A DNA stretch of 64,000 bases. Origin: Nitrospirota bacterium (GTDB lineage: Bacteria > JACPQY01). A program made the translations under genes and the position numbers. The first letter of the stretch is position 1. Every line of letters starts with the position of its first letter. The DNA is taken from NCBI GenBank assembly GCA_016180645.1, contig JACPAV010000033.1:31843-95842 (forward strand), given 5' to 3'. Positions 1 to 7,334 of this stretch are shown one piece after another. The notes below the pieces were generated by a model. The model was not told the origin of the DNA and ran no database searches. It was given only the letters and a program-made list of their open reading frames with translations.

Positions 1-906
1 TCCACCGGCGCGACCTTCACTCCGGAAATGATTGTTGTCCACGAAATGGTGCACGCGGTTACGGCCACCATCGGGGCCGGTCCGGGCGTCGGCGGCGATT
101 CGGATTGGGGGAATCACATACTCGCCAACTGGGTATCCGGGGAAGGCGGGATGCGCACGAAGGGCGACCCTGCGGGAACTTCGGCTGAGATGGCGGACGG
201 CATCTACGACTGGGCCGGCTCCTCGTCGGACTACACGCAGAACGCACTCATCGGGCAGTTTCTCGCCAAGGATCTGGGAGCCGAGCGGTTCGAAAGGATC
301 ATCCGGTACGTTCAGGCCGTGGGCGCGGGGGCCACGCTCTGGCGGGACGCCGTTCTCAGCTCAGTCTCCGACACATACGCCGGGTCCGCTGCTCTCCAGA
401 CCGCCGTCCAAGCCTACGCCACGGACTACATCAACAACCAACTCTACAACCGGCTGGAGCAGGTGGGCATGGGCTGGACGTCCGATTTCGACGGCGGCAC
501 GCCGGGGACGGTCATCCAGTCTGTCTACAGCCCCACCGCCGATCGGATCGTGGAGTTCAACATACCCTACGCCACCGCGGGAGCGATCAACTACCTCGCC
601 CTCGTGGATGGATCCACTTCAGATCTCGCGCAGCTCTCACTGGCGACGGTGGACGAAGCGCTGGAATCGGTGGCGTTCGAACGCGGACAACTCGGAGCCC
701 AGATGGGGATGCTTCAGGAAGCCGCCCGCGCGTTGGAGAACGAACAGACAACGCTGACCTCGGCCCTGTCGAGTCTCGCCGACGTGGATACGGCGGACGA
801 GATCACGGAGTTCACCCGGAGGTCCCTGCTCACACAGTCCTCCACCGCGTTCCTGGCCCAGGCACAGAACCTGGACCGGGAAATCGTTCTGGGGTTGTTG
901 ACCTAG
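1..906 (+). CDS. Flagellin with embedded zinc metalloprotease (flagellinolysin), 3' part
   Basis: The reading frame is open from the first base, so the flagellin N-terminal D0/D1 part lies outside the window and 301 residues are visible. Residues 14-18 read HEMVH, a HExxH zinc motif, and Glu48 in WVSGEGG lies 30 residues further on, as expected for the third ligand of a gluzincin-type protease. The last ~90 residues (VDEALESV, then ADEITEFTR, then QSSTAFLAQAQ) match the C-terminal D1/D0 helices of flagellin. This is the known flagellinolysin architecture, in which the protease replaces the hypervariable surface domain, so the flagellar filament itself would be proteolytic. Its stop codon overlaps the stop of the convergent thiolase gene. 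Substrate and paralogous flagellins cannot be judged here. Confidence 0.85.
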   Translation, partial: STGATFTPEMIVVHEMVHAVTATIGAGPGVGGDSDWGNHILANWVSGEGGMRTKGDPAGTSAEMADGIYDWAGSSSDYTQNALIGQFLAKDLGAERFERIIRYVQAVGAGATLWRDAVLSSVSDTYAGSAALQTAVQAYATDYINNQLYNRLEQVGMGWTSDFDGGTPGTVIQSVYSPTADRIVEFNIPYATAGAINYLALVDGSTSDLAQLSLATVDEALESVAFERGQLGAQMGMLQEAARALENEQTTLTSALSSLADVDTADEITEFTRRSLLTQSSTAFLAQAQNLDREIVLGLLT

Positions 907-2066
907 TTCTGCCCGAGGACGACGACGCAGGAAACCGCGCCGGGGCCGCCCACGTTGTGTGCGAGGGCATAGGGACGGCCGTTGTTCACTTGATTCTTGG
1001 CTGCGCGCCCCTGGAGTTGGCGGGTGGCCTCCACGATCATTCGGACGCCGCTCGCGCCGATGGGATGTCCGAACGATTTCAGACCGCCGCTGGCGTTCAC
1101 CGGGATGTCGCCGTCGAGCGCCGTCCGCCCCTCTTCAATCAATCGCCAACCCTCCCCCTTTTTCGCGAATCCGAGATCCTCGTAGTTCGAGATCTCGGTC
1201 CAAGTGAAGCAATCATGCACTTCGGCGCAACGGATCTCCTTCGCCGGCTCCTTGATCCCCGCCTGCTCGTAGGCCTGCTGGGCGGCGAGTTGGGTGGCTT
1301 TGAATCCGAGATAGTCGAATTGGGAATCGTTGTAGGGGCGACCGCTGGTTACGGCGAGGCCGACGCCTTTGAGAAGCACGTAGTCCTTGCGGAACTGCTT
1401 GGCCATGTCCGCCCGGCAGATGATCGCTGCCGCGGCGCCGTCCGTCGTCGGACAGCAATCGAACAATCCGAAAGGCGAGGCGATCAATGGGGCTTTCATG
1501 ACCTGATCCAAGGTGACTTCCATCTGGAAATGTGCCTTGGGATGGAGCGAGCCGTTGTGGTGGTTCTTCACGGCCACTTTGGCGAGGGTCTCCTTCTTCA
1601 CGCCGAACGTGTGCATGTACCGGTTGGCTGCAAGGGCGAAAATGCCGGGAGCGGTATTGCCGCGTCCGAGCAGGGGGTGGCCGTAGTCGCGCGCGATGCC
1701 GCGTCCGCCGCGGTCCTTCATTTTCTCCGCGCCGAGCGCGAGGACAACGTCGTACATGCCGGAGGCTACGGCAAAGGCGGCATTCCGAAACGCTTCCATG
1801 CCGGTGGCGCAGAAATTCTCGACGCGTGTGATGGGGATATTGTAAAGGCGCAAGGGGTCGGCGAGGCTCACGCCGGCCTTTCCGCCGTGCGCTCCCGGGT
1901 TGTACGTTCCAATCCAGGCCGCCTGGATACGATCCGGCTCAATCCCCGCTTCCGCGATCGCCTCGAAACCGGCCTCCACGACGAGTTCGTCAAACCCGGC
2001 GTCGAACCGATCGCCGAACTTGCAACACCCCGTTCCGATCACGGCGACCTTGTCGGTAATACTCAT
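903..2066 (-). CDS. SCP2-type thiolase / acetyl-CoA acetyltransferase
   Basis: This 387-residue thiolase-fold enzyme makes or cleaves the C-C bond of beta-ketoacyl-CoA. The nucleophilic Cys86 lies in NFCATGMEA, with EVHD at 282-285, GHPIGASG at 333-340 (general-base His) and HNVGGPG near 370. These spacings are those of the lipid-transfer-protein (SCP2) thiolase subfamily. ATG at 2066 has GGGAGG seven bases upstream. It is the last gene of a three-gene operon, 17 bp after the HMG-CoA-synthase-like/DUF35 gene. Thiolases of this class normally work with a DUF35 OB-fold partner, which here is fused to the preceding protein. The direction of the reaction and the substrate are not evident. Confidence 0.88.
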   Translation of the reverse strand: MSITDKVAVIGTGCCKFGDRFDAGFDELVVEAGFEAIAEAGIEPDRIQAAWIGTYNPGAHGGKAGVSLADPLRLYNIPITRVENFCATGMEAFRNAAFAVASGMYDVVLALGAEKMKDRGGRGIARDYGHPLLGRGNTAPGIFALAANRYMHTFGVKKETLAKVAVKNHHNGSLHPKAHFQMEVTLDQVMKAPLIASPFGLFDCCPTTDGAAAAIICRADMAKQFRKDYVLLKGVGLAVTSGRPYNDSQFDYLGFKATQLAAQQAYEQAGIKEPAKEIRCAEVHDCFTWTEISNYEDLGFAKKGEGWRLIEEGRTALDGDIPVNASGGLKSFGHPIGASGVRMIVEATRQLQGRAAKNQVNNGRPYALAHNVGGPGAVSCVVVLGQN

Positions 2067-2083
2067 CTTCTACCTCCCGTCGA

Positions 2084-3502
2084 TCACGCTCGCGCGGGTC
2101 GGGCTTTCCAGAAGTAGTTCCGGAAGCCGCCGCCATCGTGGAACCAGCGCAGCGACATCTCCACCGGCATTCCAATTTCGAACTTGTCGGCATCGCAATC
2201 GGTCGCTTGGGTGTATACGCGTCCGCCACCCTCCAAGTCGACAACGGCCATCAATTGGGGAGACAGGGTGCCTTCGAAGAGATAATCCTTGGTCATGGTG
2301 AAAACCTTCCCCCGGCGGGAAAGCCGCTTTTCCTCCATTTGATCCTTGGTCCGACATCCCTGGCAGACGCGTGCTTGAGGGAAGTGAACGAAACCGCATT
2401 TCTTGCAACGGCTCCCGTGGAGTTGAAGGTTTTGCGCGTGTTCCTTCTGCGCCAGCACGTTCGTGACATTCGGCGCGGGAATGCTCGGCCCGAGGATCCC
2501 CTGGACTTTCAGGTATTCCTCGTAGTTTTTCATCTCGCGCCGAAAGCCGAGGATCTTTTCCAGGTCCAACTTCTTCTTGAGGTCGTTGATCCTATCCGTC
2601 GTGCGCAGCAGAAGGATGTCGCATCCATCTCCGTAGCCGACCATGGCGTAGCGCTGATCGGGTTTAGACTTGGCCAGCGCGGCGGCGAGTCCCAAAAAGA
2701 TATGCGGGGTTCCCGTGAAGCCGGTCTTGTCCGCAAATACCTCCTGATACTGCCGGGCAGGATCGAGCCCGAGGCTCTTCGCGAATCCTTGCCCCGTCTT
2801 GGCATTCGCCGCCGGCAGAATGATCCCGTCCAAGTCGGCTGCCTTGAAGCCGTCGGCTTTGGAGAGTGCTCCAAAGGCCTGCTTGAGAACGCGCCCCATG
2901 CCGTACTGCTGGCCGAACCGTGTCTCGTCACCCGCGATGAATTCGTCCGATTCCTTTCGCCACTCGTCCAGGAAATCATCGGTCCAGGTGGAGACCTTCT
3001 CGATTTCGACGGCGATATTCTCGTTGGAGATCAGGAATGCCGCCGCCGCATCACCCGAGGTGGATTCCTGCGGAGTTTCCGGCTCGGTGGGACGCCTGTC
3101 CGCGGCCACCACGAGGATCGATTCGGCCGATCCGGCGAGAATCGCGTTGCGCGCGCCGCGGAGAGCGCTTGTTCCTCCGCGCAGACTCCCCGCGAAATCA
3201 ATCGTGTCCATTTGGGCGGGAAGGTCGCACGCGGCGGCGATCACACTCGCCGCCTGCTTCTGGAGATACGGGGAGGTCGTGGAGGCGAAGTAGAGGCCGT
3301 CGATCGACTTGCGCGTAGGCTCGCCCAAGGCGGCCAAAGCCGCTTCGGCGCCGAGCGTCAGCGCGTCCTCGTCAAAATTGGCGACCGCCTTCTCGCCGCC
3401 GCCGCTCTTCCCACCCCAAGCGCGGGCGATCTCCTCCCGCTTCAGCCGGAAGGCTGGGACGTAGACGCCGATATCCGAAATGCCGACCGGAGTGGACGCC
3501 AC
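2084..3502 (-). CDS. HMG-CoA-synthase-like protein fused to a DUF35 zinc-ribbon/OB domain
   Basis: In this 472-residue fusion, residues ~1-345 have the thiolase-fold HMG-CoA synthase/KAS III pattern (start GISDIGVYVPAFRL, then GGTSALRGARNAI and SGDAAAAF). Residues ~360-470 are a DUF35 module with a four-Cys zinc ribbon (CKKC, then CQGC) followed by an OB fold. Aligning GGTSA with the GGTAA of true HMG-CoA synthases puts Leu107 where the catalytic Cys should be, so acyl transfer in the usual way is unlikely. GTG start at 3502, 3 bp after the SDR stop. In archaea, thiolase, HMG-CoA synthase and DUF35 form one substrate-channelling complex; the operon here recalls that arrangement, possibly with a structural role for this subunit. 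Confidence 0.8.
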   Translation of the reverse strand: MASTPVGISDIGVYVPAFRLKREEIARAWGGKSGGGEKAVANFDEDALTLGAEAALAALGEPTRKSIDGLYFASTTSPYLQKQAASVIAAACDLPAQMDTIDFAGSLRGGTSALRGARNAILAGSAESILVVAADRRPTEPETPQESTSGDAAAAFLISNENIAVEIEKVSTWTDDFLDEWRKESDEFIAGDETRFGQQYGMGRVLKQAFGALSKADGFKAADLDGIILPAANAKTGQGFAKSLGLDPARQYQEVFADKTGFTGTPHIFLGLAAALAKSKPDQRYAMVGYGDGCDILLLRTTDRINDLKKKLDLEKILGFRREMKNYEEYLKVQGILGPSIPAPNVTNVLAQKEHAQNLQLHGSRCKKCGFVHFPQARVCQGCRTKDQMEEKRLSRRGKVFTMTKDYLFEGTLSPQLMAVVDLEGGGRVYTQATDCDADKFEIGMPVEMSLRWFHDGGGFRNYFWKARPARA

Positions 3503-3505
3503 TCG

Positions 3506-4351
3506 CTACTCCATCATGATCTTCTTGATGTTCTGCTGGATTTCCGGGGCTGACCAGATACCGGAATCCTTCCGGACACCGTTGGACACGGCCATCTTGT
3601 ATTCGAACAGATGCCGACCCTGAGTGCCGAAGATTTTTCCGGTGATATCGGCGGAGAGATCCGACGCGAGAAAAAGAACGATGGGCGTAATGTGTTGGGG
3701 GCCGAGCTCCTCCTCGCTGACGCCCTGGAACATCGCGAGGTCCGATGTCATCCGGGTGAGGGCGGCGGGGGCGATCGCATTCACGGTGATGGCGTATTTC
3801 ATTCCTTCCATCGAAACGGTGCGGGTGAACCCGTAAATGCCGGCCTTGGCCGAGCTGTAGTTGGCCTGGCCGAAGTTCCCCATCAAACCCGATACCGAAG
3901 TGGTGTTAATGATGCGGCCGCCCTTGCCGTTTTCCTTCATCCACGTAAATACGGGCTGGGTGACGCAGAACGTGCCCTTGAGGTGGACGGCGATGACAGC
4001 GTCCCATTCGGCTTCGCTCATTTTCGCCAGCGATTTGTCACGCAGGATGCCCGCGTTGTTGACCAAGATGTCGACCTTCCCGAATGCGCTCAACGCCGAC
4101 TTGAGAATGTTTTGACCGCCCTCCACCGTGGCCACGTTGTCGTAGCTGGGCGCGGCCGCCCCGCCGGCTTTCTTGATTTCATCGACCACCGTATCGGCCG
4201 CCATCTTCCCGCCGCCGCCGCCGGATCGGTCGCCACCGAGGTCGTTCACAACAACCTTGGCACCCTCTTTCGCAAACGCCAGGCAGTGGCTCCGGCCGAT
4301 GCCGTTCGCTCCGCCCGTGATAATTGCTACTTTTCCGTCGAGTAGTCCCAT
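3506..4351 (-). CDS. SDR-family oxidoreductase (3-hydroxyacyl-CoA dehydrogenase type)
   Basis: This is a classical short-chain dehydrogenase of 281 residues. The cofactor motif TGGANGIG is at 12-19, NNAG at 98-101, and the catalytic residues are Ser152, Tyr165 and Lys169 in YSSAK. The insert after strand 2 (NDLGGDRSGGGGGK) and the overall length resemble the dehydrogenase unit of peroxisomal multifunctional enzyme type 2, which suggests a 3-hydroxyacyl-CoA substrate. AGAAGGAGG sits six bases before the ATG, so this is probably the first, well-translated gene of the operon with the DUF35 fusion and the thiolase. A copy of the three-hairpin repeat begins immediately upstream of the ribosome-binding site. 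Confidence 0.85.
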   Translation of the reverse strand: MGLLDGKVAIITGGANGIGRSHCLAFAKEGAKVVVNDLGGDRSGGGGGKMAADTVVDEIKKAGGAAAPSYDNVATVEGGQNILKSALSAFGKVDILVNNAGILRDKSLAKMSEAEWDAVIAVHLKGTFCVTQPVFTWMKENGKGGRIINTTSVSGLMGNFGQANYSSAKAGIYGFTRTVSMEGMKYAITVNAIAPAALTRMTSDLAMFQGVSEEELGPQHITPIVLFLASDLSADITGKIFGTQGRHLFEYKMAVSNGVRKDSGIWSAPEIQQNIKKIMME

Positions 4352-4367
4352 GGGAAACCTCCTTCTA

Positions 4368-4464
4368 AGAGCCTCTGACAGAATGCCGATTCGTAGGGGA
4401 GCATCTTCAGATGCTCCCTCTTGTCGGGAGGGTCTGAAGACCCTCCCCTACGCATTCTGTTAGA
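4368..4464. repeat. Three-hairpin repeat element, copy 1 (short form)
   Basis: The copy starts with AGAGCCTCTGACAGAATGC and ends with GCATTCTGTTAGA, an inverted terminal pair. It contains hairpin C (GGAGCATCTT/AGATGCTCCC type) and hairpin A (GGGAGGGTCT/AGACCCTCCC) in inverted orientation relative to copies 3-5. Hairpin B is missing. It lies directly upstream of the SDR ribosome-binding site. Confidence 0.9.
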
Positions 4465-4790
4465 CAGGTTGTGCGGATTGGTCCTCCCTTATGTGGGGCG
4501 CTCGGCCCTTGCTTCAGTATCCTGCACACGCGGGGGAGCATAGGACAGGAACGGGAGGGAGGTCAAGAGGAACATAACGCATTGCGTCGAACCCGCCGTG
4601 GGCGTGAGGCGGTTGACCGTCGCCCCGTCGCGCCGCGTATGGCGTGGCTTCACGGGCTCGCCCCAGTTGGCTGCAATGTCTATTGTCAAGTACGTCCCCG
4701 AAAAACCGTTCCATACCGCACCGTAGCCGATGGACACCGCGCAAGAAGCGCCCCCCGCCGCGCGGAGATCACATCCCGCCGCACCGGCCG
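4465..4790. other. Intergenic stretch without recognised gene
   Basis: About 325 bases lie between the repeat and the end of the receiver/SH3 gene. Short open frames on both strands have no family resemblance, no ribosome-binding site and arginine/proline-rich shadow composition. No tRNA fold or clear terminator was found. It may hold the promoter of the acyl-CoA operon, but no convincing -35/-10 pair is visible. Confidence 0.5.
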
Positions 4791-6683
4791 CTACTTGAGA
4801 AGGAGAGGAAACTCCTGGAGAAGCTCGAAATCGCCCTCAGGTGGAGCGGCCAACAGTTGCACCCGGAGATCGGCCCCGAGGTCCGCCTTGCGAAGTCCCC
4901 GTGGGCAGAAGAGATCGAGGCGGTGGAGGGCGAAGGGCCCCGGCGCCTTGTCCGGAGGCGAAAGATCCACGGTCTCCCAAGGCTGGCCGCCCTTCAGAAA
5001 CGTCGCACGGTAGCGAAGATCAGAAGGGAGGATTCTGCCGAGCGATCTGACGCCGATGGCAAGTGAAATGTACGCGAAACCTCCCTGGTCCACCTTGCGG
5101 GCTCGCTCACCCGGCTGGGCCTGAGCTGAAATGGCTTTTCGGCCGGTGTTCGGCGTCCATACGAACCCCCGCTCGCCGCCTTCGGTCTCCACGTCCAGCC
5201 ATTCCCCCGCTTCCTTGCTGATTCGAAGCAGAACGCCGGGACCCAGCTCTTCCACAAGATCGTGCTCAATCCCCGGGCCGGACCGCAGCCGGGTCTTGCT
5301 GGTCGTGACGGCCATGCCCTTGGGGAGGCCGAGCGGCGTTTCGGTTGCCAGATCGCTCCACGCGGGTTCAGGTGGTTTCGGGGGGGGGGCGGCCTCACCG
5401 ATGGCGGGAGCGGGCTCCGAGACGCGGGGGAGCGCTTGGATATCGGGTGCGACCGTTCTGGGAAGGGTGTCTGCCAAGCGGTCGAAACTGCTCTGAACGG
5501 CCGCGAACTGCTGTTGGAGTTGATCCACTTGTTTCTGCGTCGTGACGCTTCGCCGTTCCCATTGAGCGTTCTCGACGGCGAAATAGGAAAGACCGGCCAC
5601 GGAGATCGCCAATACGGCCGAGGTCGCAAGCGACTTCGGTGAGATCCGGGTGGACACGAAAGGAATGTTTTTTTCCTCCGGTTTGCCCGCTCCCTTGGCG
5701 GCAGGTAGAGCGTCGGCTTGCTGGCGGGCTTTCAGGGTTTCGATTTCGCTTTCCAGGGCGAGTTTCACCTTGACCATCGGCTCAAGCTCCCGGTTGCGGC
5801 GTCGAAGTTTGGAAACCTCCTCCTGAAGGTCGTCGATCTCCTGCTTGAGTTCGAGAATCTCGCTCGCGTCCCGCTGGACGGAGGGCGGCGCCGTGAGTGG
5901 TTCTGGGGGAATGACGCTGGGTGGCGGTTGAGCCGTGGTGACCGGTTCCTGAACGGCTTCGATGGTCAACGGCGGCGCCACCACCGCGGGAACCGGCCCC
6001 GATGGGGGCAACGTCGCTCTTGGCGCAGGGGCTTCGGCCTCATCATCCTCCTTCCACCAGAAAGTGAATTTTCCCTCCTCTTGGGCCATCGTGAAAGGCT
6101 CGGGCGGTGGAGGAGCGGTGCGCATGGTTTCATCCCAGACGGGCGCGGAGGGCTTCGATGGGGTGGCCGCGGCGCGCGGGGTCCCGGCCGGAGCCGGGGA
6201 TGTTTCCGCGGAAAGGTCGTCGGAAGGCGGAGGGATGATCATGGGCGCCGGGCTCTCGGATGAGCCCATTCCTCCCTCGCGGAAATTGACCCGCAGGTTG
6301 CGGTGCATGAGCGCTTTTCGGGCCACGTCGCGAATCTGGTACTCCTCCACGGGTGTGGACAGGTAGTCAAAGGCACCGATCTTGAGGGCCTCCCACTTCG
6401 TGTCCTGGCTGGGGGATTCGGTTAGAACGATAATTTCAGACAGGGGCGCCGACTGCTTGATGTCCCGCAAAACCTGCAATCCGGTCGAGTCTTCCAGCTT
6501 GAGCCCGGTGATGATGATTTCATATTCCTGCCGGCCCAGTTCGCGCAACGCTTCCTGCCGGCCGGCGGCAGGCCGGAGGGCAAACCCGTCCTTCAAGAGG
6601 GCTTTTCCTATGTTGGCCCACATGGGGCCACCCTCTTCTATCAGGAGGATTGAACGTTGCGTGCCCTTCCGTTCTGTCGCCAT
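4791..6683 (-). CDS. Pseudo-receiver / coiled-coil / membrane / SH3-domain protein
   Basis: 630 residues. Residues ~10-125 have the fold pattern of a response-regulator receiver (SILLIEEG, then EYEIIITGLKLEDSTGLQVL, GAFDYLSTPV), but the phospho-acceptor Asp position is Gly in IIITGLKL, so it probably cannot be phosphorylated. A Pro/Ala-rich linker (~140-265) leads to a coiled coil (~270-325), one membrane segment (LATSAVLAISVAGLSYFAV), a second short coiled coil and a bacterial SH3 domain (TRLRSGPGIEHDLVEELGPG) near residues 455-515. The C-terminal ~100 residues are unassigned. The topology suggests a cytoplasmic receiver-like end and a periplasmic SH3 end that could bind peptidoglycan. No kinase gene is nearby. 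Confidence 0.7.
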   Translation of the reverse strand: MATERKGTQRSILLIEEGGPMWANIGKALLKDGFALRPAAGRQEALRELGRQEYEIIITGLKLEDSTGLQVLRDIKQSAPLSEIIVLTESPSQDTKWEALKIGAFDYLSTPVEEYQIRDVARKALMHRNLRVNFREGGMGSSESPAPMIIPPPSDDLSAETSPAPAGTPRAAATPSKPSAPVWDETMRTAPPPPEPFTMAQEEGKFTFWWKEDDEAEAPAPRATLPPSGPVPAVVAPPLTIEAVQEPVTTAQPPPSVIPPEPLTAPPSVQRDASEILELKQEIDDLQEEVSKLRRRNRELEPMVKVKLALESEIETLKARQQADALPAAKGAGKPEEKNIPFVSTRISPKSLATSAVLAISVAGLSYFAVENAQWERRSVTTQKQVDQLQQQFAAVQSSFDRLADTLPRTVAPDIQALPRVSEPAPAIGEAAPPPKPPEPAWSDLATETPLGLPKGMAVTTSKTRLRSGPGIEHDLVEELGPGVLLRISKEAGEWLDVETEGGERGFVWTPNTGRKAISAQAQPGERARKVDQGGFAYISLAIGVRSLGRILPSDLRYRATFLKGGQPWETVDLSPPDKAPGPFALHRLDLFCPRGLRKADLGADLRVQLLAAPPEGDFELLQEFPLLLK

Positions 6684-6732
6684 TTACAGGTCTGTTTTTG
6701 CGAGGCCCATTTTAGGCGAAGCATTTGAAAAG

Positions 6733-7185
6733 TCAAGAAGATTCGGGTGATTTTTGAATCCATCCTGCTTTGGCCAGGAACCAGAGGGCAACCAGCGTGA
6801 CTGCCAGTGATATTCCGTATACCACGGAGGAGGACATGTGTTTGAGGAAAAAGAATCCTCGTTCCGCGCTGGGGAGGGGAAGACCGAGCAGGATGGCGGC
6901 AATCGCGAGCGCCCGAAGTCCGACGAAAACGGAAAGGAGGCGTGCGAACCAGCGATGACCCTTGAACAGGAGATATGGAAACAGGAGCGTGATGAGGAGC
7001 CCGACGGTGAGGAAGAAGGCTGCGTACACCTTCGAAAGGCCCGGCGGGAGACCGTGGCTCACGATCTTTTGGAGGGCGAATCCCTCGTAGAGGAGACCGT
7101 AGACCAAATAGGCGATTGCGGCTTGCGTGAAGGGCTTCCGCAGGTCCATGGCGCCATGGTACGCCGTGTGGCGACGCGACGCCAT
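6733..7185 (-). CDS. Small four-helix membrane protein, unknown function
   Basis: I do not recognise a family. The 150-residue product has four likely membrane helices: AAIAYLVYGLLYEGFAL, YAAFFLTVGLLITLLFPYLL, LLSVFVGLRALAIAAILLGL and VVYGISLAVTLVALWFLA. An internal ATG at 7149 (MDLRKPFT) is an equally possible start; neither has a good ribosome-binding site. The gene ends about 50 bp before the receiver/SH3 gene on the same strand and may be co-transcribed with it. A repeat element separates it from the divergent polymerase gene. Confidence 0.6.
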   Translation of the reverse strand: MASRRHTAYHGAMDLRKPFTQAAIAYLVYGLLYEGFALQKIVSHGLPPGLSKVYAAFFLTVGLLITLLFPYLLFKGHRWFARLLSVFVGLRALAIAAILLGLPLPSAERGFFFLKHMSSSVVYGISLAVTLVALWFLAKAGWIQKSPESS

Positions 7186-7227
7186 GGAGCGTTTTGACTT
7201 GGTGGATGCGCTTCGGTACGGTGATTC

Positions 7228-7332
7228 AGTGCGTCCAACAGAATGCGTAGGGGAGGGTCTTCAGACCCTCCCGACAAGAGGGAGCATCTGAAGATGCTCC
7301 CCTACGAATCGGCATTCTGTTAGAGGCTCTTA
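7228..7332. repeat. Three-hairpin repeat element, copy 2 (short form)
   Basis: Runs from AGTGCGTCCAACAGAATGC to GCATTCTGTTAGAGGCTCTTA, with hairpin A then hairpin C and no hairpin B. The right terminus stops two bases before the ATG of the polymerase gene, occupying the place where a ribosome-binding site would be. Confidence 0.9.
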
Positions 7333-7334
7333 TT

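Noticed and set aside
4489..4737. Short minus-strand open frames in the 4465-4790 gap
   Set aside because: No ribosome-binding site, no family resemblance, and alternative overlapping frames are equally open.
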